In this document: positions 5,905-8,489 of the stretch, piece after piece
Layout: the number at the start of each line of letters is the position of its first letter
Position numbering within the stretch: position 1 is the first letter of the stretch
Source of the DNA: Planctomycetota bacterium
GTDB taxonomy: Bacteria; Planctomycetota; UBA1135; UBA2386
Direction: 5' to 3'
Length of the DNA stretch: 8,489 nt
Assembly (NCBI GenBank): GCA_003235605.1
Contig: QJVU01000272.1
Location: 1 to 8,489, forward strand
Made by a program: the position numbers and the translations under genes
The notes under the pieces: model-generated
What the model saw: the letters and a program-made list of their open reading frames with translations, nothing else
Databases searched by the model: none
What the model was told of the DNA's origin: nothing

Positions 5905-7158
5905 TCAGGACGGCCAGAACAGGAGCAGGGCGCCGCCGCCGACGAGGGCCAGCAGCATCGGGATGCCGGCCCGCCAAAGCAGCCGGCCTCCTCCCAACAC
6001 CGCCACGACACCTACCTTGAAGGTCAGGTTTGCCAGGGTCCCCAAGAGGATCAGGCGCCAGCCGGCGTCGGCCTCGATCTTCGCCACCTTGACCATCTGG
6101 GCGGTGGAAAGCGTGATGGCGTCCACGTCGGTCAGGCCGGACAGTGCCGCCACGACGTAGAGCCCGTGCTGGCCGAAGTGTTCCTTGGCTGCCGCGACAC
6201 CGAACAAGACCGCGGCGTAGAGCACGCCGAACACGATCGCCGCGGTCAGGTCAGCGGAGGACGAGGGCTCCTCGGCCGGTTGCAGCCTGGCGCGGGTGAA
6301 CAAGAACATCCCTGTCGCGAGCAGGACCATGTAGCCTGTCATGACCAGGATCGGCGGAGCCAGGGTGGCAAGGACCTGTGGCGCAACGACGGCAATCTCG
6401 AACAGGACGCGAGCGAACACGGTCGCGGAAGCTGTCACGATCACGAAGGCGGTGAGCCCGCCGGTCTCCGGCATACGCCGGGACAGCCGCGAATAGCTGA
6501 CGGTGGTGGCGGTGCTGGAGATCAGCCCGCCAAGGACCCCGGCCAGGATCGTGCCGGCGCGGGTGCCGATCAGCTTGTAGACGATGTACGCGCTCAGGCT
6601 GATGCCCACGATCAGCACCACCACCAGCCAGATCTCGAACGGGTTCAACACGCCGTACGGGCCGTAGGACTGGTTGGGAAGCGCCGGGAGAATGACCAGA
6701 GCGATCAGAACGAACCGTGTGATCGCGCGCAGGTCGGCCTCGCCGATCTTGCCCACGAACTCGTGCAGGGGGCGCTTCCATTGCAAGAGCACGGCCACTG
6801 CGCCACCCACCGCCAGCGCCGGCACGACCAGCCCAGCCACCAACGCGGCGCCCACCAGGAACATCACCAGTGCCGCCACCTCGGTGGTGATGCCCGGGTG
6901 AGCCGCTTCTGCCTTGATCATTGCGGCGTTGCTGATGACAAAAAACGCCGACACGCCGAGCACGCCGGCCGCCACGGCCCATCCGCCGTAGCGTTCCGCC
7001 AACAGGGCGGAGAGCGCGCCCAGCACCGTGATCAGCGGAAAGGTGCGGATGCCGGCAGCCGGCTTGTCGGCCCACTCCCGCTGCATGCCCACCAGCATGC
7101 CGAGGCCAAAGGCTATGGCCAGGCAATGCAACGGGGAGAGCTCGACCTGGGCGAACAT
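5905..7158 (-). CDS. MgtC/SapB-DUF4010 family integral membrane protein (5' end displaced by an IS)
   Basis: From ATG 7158 the product is 417 residues and almost wholly hydrophobic helices. The N-terminal part has the MgtC/SapB signature: LAIAFGLGMLVGMQREWADKPAAGIRTFPLITVLGALSALL. The long remainder matches the DUF4010 partner domain: LPNQSYGPYGVLNPFEIWLVVVLI, GGLISSTATTVSYSRLSR, and SGLTDVDAITLSTAQM near the C-terminus. Function is unknown; MgtC relatives are tied to Mg2+ limitation and acid stress, but this two-domain group is uncharacterised as far as I know. The frame continues upstream through a TTG (7209) to the IS boundary. Joined across the IS, it reaches the original ATG at 8397, giving 445 residues. 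ATG 7158 has no good Shine-Dalgarno, so expression after the insertion is uncertain. The core is intact, because MgtC domains begin at the first membrane helix. Confidence 0.8.
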   Translation of the reverse strand: MFAQVELSPLHCLAIAFGLGMLVGMQREWADKPAAGIRTFPLITVLGALSALLAERYGGWAVAAGVLGVSAFFVISNAAMIKAEAAHPGITTEVAALVMFLVGAALVAGLVVPALAVGGAVAVLLQWKRPLHEFVGKIGEADLRAITRFVLIALVILPALPNQSYGPYGVLNPFEIWLVVVLIVGISLSAYIVYKLIGTRAGTILAGVLGGLISSTATTVSYSRLSRRMPETGGLTAFVIVTASATVFARVLFEIAVVAPQVLATLAPPILVMTGYMVLLATGMFLFTRARLQPAEEPSSSADLTAAIVFGVLYAAVLFGVAAAKEHFGQHGLYVVAALSGLTDVDAITLSTAQMVKVAKIEADAGWRLILLGTLANLTFKVGVVAVLGGGRLLWRAGIPMLLALVGGGALLLFWPS

Positions 7159-7237
7159 GGAATCAGGCTGGAAGCCCCCATCGGGGCCACCCTGTCCCGA
7201 CCACCGCAAGTTTCCAGGAAGCAGAGGGTGCTTCCTA
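7159..7237 (-). pseudogene. Severed N-terminal codons of the MgtC/DUF4010 gene
   Basis: These bases continue the membrane-protein frame without a stop from ATG 7158 up to the IS edge, reading (upstream to downstream) RKHPLLPGNLRWSGQGGPDGG and onward. They would be the original residues 3 to 28. They remain translatable only if a start such as TTG 7209 is used. The segment is polar, as expected for a short tail before the first membrane helix. Confidence 0.65.
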
Positions 7238-7819
7238 GTGCCCTGTAGCGAAACTCATCTTGTGGCGCTCCCGGCGCTTGACTGAGGCTGCGTGTCGGTT
7301 GCGGTTGCGCCAGGCGACGTAGGCGAGGATAGCACGCCGACTCTCCGCATGGTCACGATAGTCCGAGTTTGCGAGAGCGAAGTACCTGACGCCTGAGAAG
7401 ATCGCCTCGATCCGATTGAGCCAGGATGCGTACGTGGGAGTGAAGACAAGCGCGACGTTGTTGGCCAAGGCCCAGTCGCGTACCTCCTCGCGCTTGTGCG
7501 GTGAGAAGTTGTCCAGGATCAAGTGGATGCGGATCTTCCTGGGGTACTCGCGGCGGATGTGCTCAAGAAAGAGCAGGACTTCACGCCAGCGCTTGCGCTT
7601 GTAGCACCGCATCTTCAGACGGTCGTTCTTGAGGTCGTAGGCAGCGAGGTAGTGGCGGACTCCATGTGTTCGGACATAGTTGGCACGAATGCGTGCTGGA
7701 TTGCCGACGGATCGCCAAGCCCGTCCATGGTGAGGTCGGATCTCGATCGGTCCGAACTCGTCGAAGCAGATCACTCGCGAGTTCGGCGCCGCTTTCTTGT
7801 AGAGCGCGCAGATGCGTTT
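7235..7819 (-). CDS. IS630-family transposase, catalytic part (orfB, -1 frame)
   Basis: This frame carries the catalytic DDE domain: ICFDEFGP (first Asp, residue 183 of the frameshift fusion), HLILDNFSPHK (Asp266) and PTYASWLNRIEAIF (Glu301). The second Asp and the Glu are separated by 34 residues, the DD34E spacing of IS630. It has no convincing start of its own (a GTG at 7774 lies just before the first Asp). It is most likely made by -1 frameshifting at A8 (7817-7824), giving a fusion of about 357 residues, normal for the family. The final sense codon (CAC) is the first three bases of the IS end. The TAG stop lies outside the element, formed by the duplicated TA plus G7235. Confidence 0.85.
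   Translation of the reverse strand, partial: KRICALYKKAAPNSRVICFDEFGPIEIRPHHGRAWRSVGNPARIRANYVRTHGVRHYLAAYDLKNDRLKMRCYKRKRWREVLLFLEHIRREYPRKIRIHLILDNFSPHKREEVRDWALANNVALVFTPTYASWLNRIEAIFSGVRYFALANSDYRDHAESRRAILAYVAWRNRNRHAASVKRRERHKMSFATGH
7236..7237. repeat. IS target-site duplication (TA), left copy
   Basis: TA abuts the IS start; its partner is at 8391-8392. The preceding base is C, as expected for a CTAG target. Confidence 0.8.
7238..7263 (+). repeat. IS left terminal inverted repeat
   Basis: It begins GTGCCCTGTAGCGAAA and ends CTTGT. Compared with the complement of the other end, 18 of 26 positions match, with 11 of the first 12 identical. It also encodes the last codons of the transposase (SFATGH region). 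Confidence 0.85.
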
Positions 7820-8307
7820 TTTTTAGCGTTGAACTCGGGATCGTTGCTCTCCTTCCAGGTCTTCGTCCTCTGGAAAGAGAAACCCTCCTGGCGCAGGATG
7901 CGACCAAGCGTCGTGGCGTGGATCTCCTTCACAACACCACACCTGACCAGGTGGTTGGCGAGCTTCCGGAGCGACCAGACGGTGAAGGGAAGTCCCAGAT
8001 CCTGAGGCCTCGTCCCCGCCAGTTCCAGCATCACGCTGATCTCCTCCGGTGCGTACTTCGAAGGACGTCCCGTCGACTTGCGAGGTCGCAGAGCATCGAG
8101 CCCGCCGCGGTTGAAGATCCGGATCAGCTCGCGAACGTACTCCTCGTGCAGGTGCAACCGCTTCGCGATCTCCTGTGCACGCATCCCCTGACCCGAAAAC
8201 GCAACGACCTGGGCTCGCCGCAAGTACGCTGCGGACTTCGCCGTCTTCAGAACTTGCGTCAGCCGACGACCTTCAGCTGGCCCGAGATCTCGCACATACA
8301 GGCACAC
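7771..8307 (-). CDS. IS630-family transposase, DNA-binding part (orfA)
   Basis: The 178-residue frame starts at GTG 8307 behind GGGAGGG at six-base spacing. It contains the two helix-turn-helix units of IS630 transposases: RRAQVVAFSGQGMRAQEIAKRL followed by EEYVRELIRIFNRGGLDAL, then PRKSTGRPSKY and a second unit FTVWSLRKLANHLV with TTLGRILRQEGFSFQ. The family motif FQRTKTWKESNDPEFNAKK runs straight into the A8 tract. Unshifted translation continues for 15 residues of unrelated, Arg-rich sequence to a TGA at 7773-7771, giving a DNA-binding-only protein that could act as an inhibitor. With a -1 shift it continues into the catalytic frame. Confidence 0.85.
   Translation of the reverse strand: MCLYVRDLGPAEGRRLTQVLKTAKSAAYLRRAQVVAFSGQGMRAQEIAKRLHLHEEYVRELIRIFNRGGLDALRPRKSTGRPSKYAPEEISVMLELAGTRPQDLGLPFTVWSLRKLANHLVRCGVVKEIHATTLGRILRQEGFSFQRTKTWKESNDPEFNAKKNASARSTRKRRRTRE
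7817..7824 (-). other. A8 slippery tract for -1 frameshifting
   Basis: In orfA phase the codons are GCT-AAA-AAA-AAC. A slip back by one base gives GCT-AAA-AAA-AAA-CGC and enters the catalytic frame. Some IS630 members are known to use such A-rich heptamers. A short CGCA-TC-TGCG hairpin (7816-7807) follows directly. A homopolymer sequencing error is the competing explanation. Confidence 0.7.
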
Positions 8308-8364
8308 GTGTCCCTCCCATGGTTGTCACGTATGCCCGTAGTGGAAGCAAAGTCGGGAAAAAGT

Positions 8365-8390
8365 ACAAGGCCCCTTCTGCTACGGGGCAC
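8365..8390 (-). repeat. IS right terminal inverted repeat
   Basis: Read on the minus strand it begins GTGCCCCGTAGCAGAA and ends CTTGT, pairing with 7238-7263. It is non-coding for the transposase. Read from the severed ATG at 8397 it provides a TAG stop at 8382-8380. Confidence 0.85.
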
Positions 8391-8392
8391 TA
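8391..8392. repeat. IS target-site duplication (TA), right copy
   Basis: TA directly follows the IS end and is followed by G, completing the CTAG target with the left flank. Confidence 0.8.
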
Positions 8393-8408
8393 GTCATGAG
8401 CTGCCTCC
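8391..8408 (-). pseudogene. Severed start region (Shine-Dalgarno and ATG) of the MgtC/DUF4010 gene
   Basis: On the minus strand GGAGG (8408-8404), six bases, then ATG (8397-8395) and ACT precede the IS. Without the IS the frame reads MTRKHPLLPGNLRW and continues into the membrane protein. With the IS it reads MTSAP and stops at a TAG inside the inverted repeat. Confidence 0.7.
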
Positions 8409-8412
8409 GTCT

Positions 8413-8478
8413 GGCGAACGGATCGGCCGCTCAGCCGCGCGCGGCTTGGCGCGCGTCGGCTGCTGCGGCTGGTTATGC
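8413..8478. other. Interrupted hairpin with attC-like layout
   Basis: The plus strand holds GCCGC-T-CAGCCG-CGCGCG, a six-base loop GCTTGG (8444-8449), then CGCGCG-T-CGGCTG-CT-GCGGC. This makes 17 paired bases with an unpaired T and a small internal loop. The hairpin is flanked by GGCGAAC (8413-8419) and GTTATGC (8472-8478), which pair only at AAC/GTT and the outermost G-C. Total length, outer AAC/GTT boxes and extrahelical bases resemble an integron attC. The boxes deviate from the RYYYAAC/GTTRRRY consensus and no integrase is seen. It could equally be a leader or terminator hairpin (no T-run) or a REP-like element. Confidence 0.4.
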
Positions 8479-8489
8479 GCCGCTCGACA

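Larger units (their letters stand above)
7238..8390 (-). mobile_element. IS630-family insertion sequence, complete (1153 bp)
   Basis: The element is bounded by imperfect 26-base terminal inverted repeats beginning GTGCCC(T/C)GTAGC and flanked by TA on both sides, the target duplication typical of IS630/Tc1/mariner. It carries a two-frame DD34E transposase on the minus strand. Removing it with one TA rebuilds CTTCCTAGTCATG, so the target was CTAG, the motif IS630 itself is known to prefer. All catalytic residues and both ends are present, so it may still be active or be a recent arrival. Confidence 0.9.

Noticed and set aside
5897..5909. Terminator at the end of the membrane-protein gene (CCTGA-CGA-TCAGG)
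   Set aside because: A five-base stem overlapping the stop codon and no following T-run; too weak.
5763..6011. N-terminal extension of the PilZ/coiled-coil frame
   Set aside because: It is Cys/Trp/Arg-rich without domain features, overlaps the membrane-protein gene and contains the predicted promoter. ATG 5762 has a strong Shine-Dalgarno.
1..8489. CRISPR array, tRNA or rRNA genes
   Set aside because: No regularly spaced direct repeats other than the 12-bp coding minisatellite, and no tRNA- or rRNA-like segments were seen by eye.

Overview
The window is GC-rich, densely packed bacterial DNA with short or absent intergenic gaps. Nothing in it fixes the taxon. The gene content (a GNAT/carbon-nitrogen hydrolase fusion, a PilZ-like protein, a MamK-like actin, an IS630-type element) would fit a high-GC Gram-negative such as a deltaproteobacterial or myxococcal lineage, but this is a guess. 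The window looks chromosomal, with one insertion sequence near the right edge.

Layout. (1) 1-1678, minus strand: an AmpG-like MFS permease followed by the N-terminal third of a GNAT/nitrilase fusion that runs off the left edge; probably one operon. (2) 1677-2519, plus strand: a metal-dependent amidohydrolase of the PF04909 type, divergent from the permease with start codons a few bases apart or overlapping. (3) 2521-3512, minus: a MarR-family regulator and a membrane-anchored SRPBCC protein, translationally coupled by a GTGA overlap and preceded by a promoter that carries a perfect inverted repeat over its -35 box. (4) 3585-5762, minus: a two-gene unit with its own candidate promoter, encoding a degenerate PilZ/coiled-coil protein with a tetrapeptide-repeat tail and, 48 bases downstream, a MamK-like bacterial actin. 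No other magnetosome gene is visible. This pair is the best candidate for an undescribed system, possibly a cytoskeletal filament with a dedicated adaptor. (5) 5905-7237, minus: an MgtC/SapB plus DUF4010 multi-pass membrane protein. (6) 7238-8390: a complete IS630-family element with a DD34E transposase split over two frames at an A8 slippery tract, terminal inverted repeats and a flanking TA duplication. (7) 8391-8489: flank containing the severed start codon and Shine-Dalgarno of the membrane-protein gene and, upstream of them, a strong interrupted hairpin reminiscent of an integron attC.

Removing the IS and one TA copy restores one open frame from an ATG with a good Shine-Dalgarno (8397) into the MgtC/DUF4010 gene, so the insertion hit codons 2-3 of that gene. 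The insertion target was CTAG, and the transposase stop codon is made from the duplicated TA plus the neighbouring base of that target.
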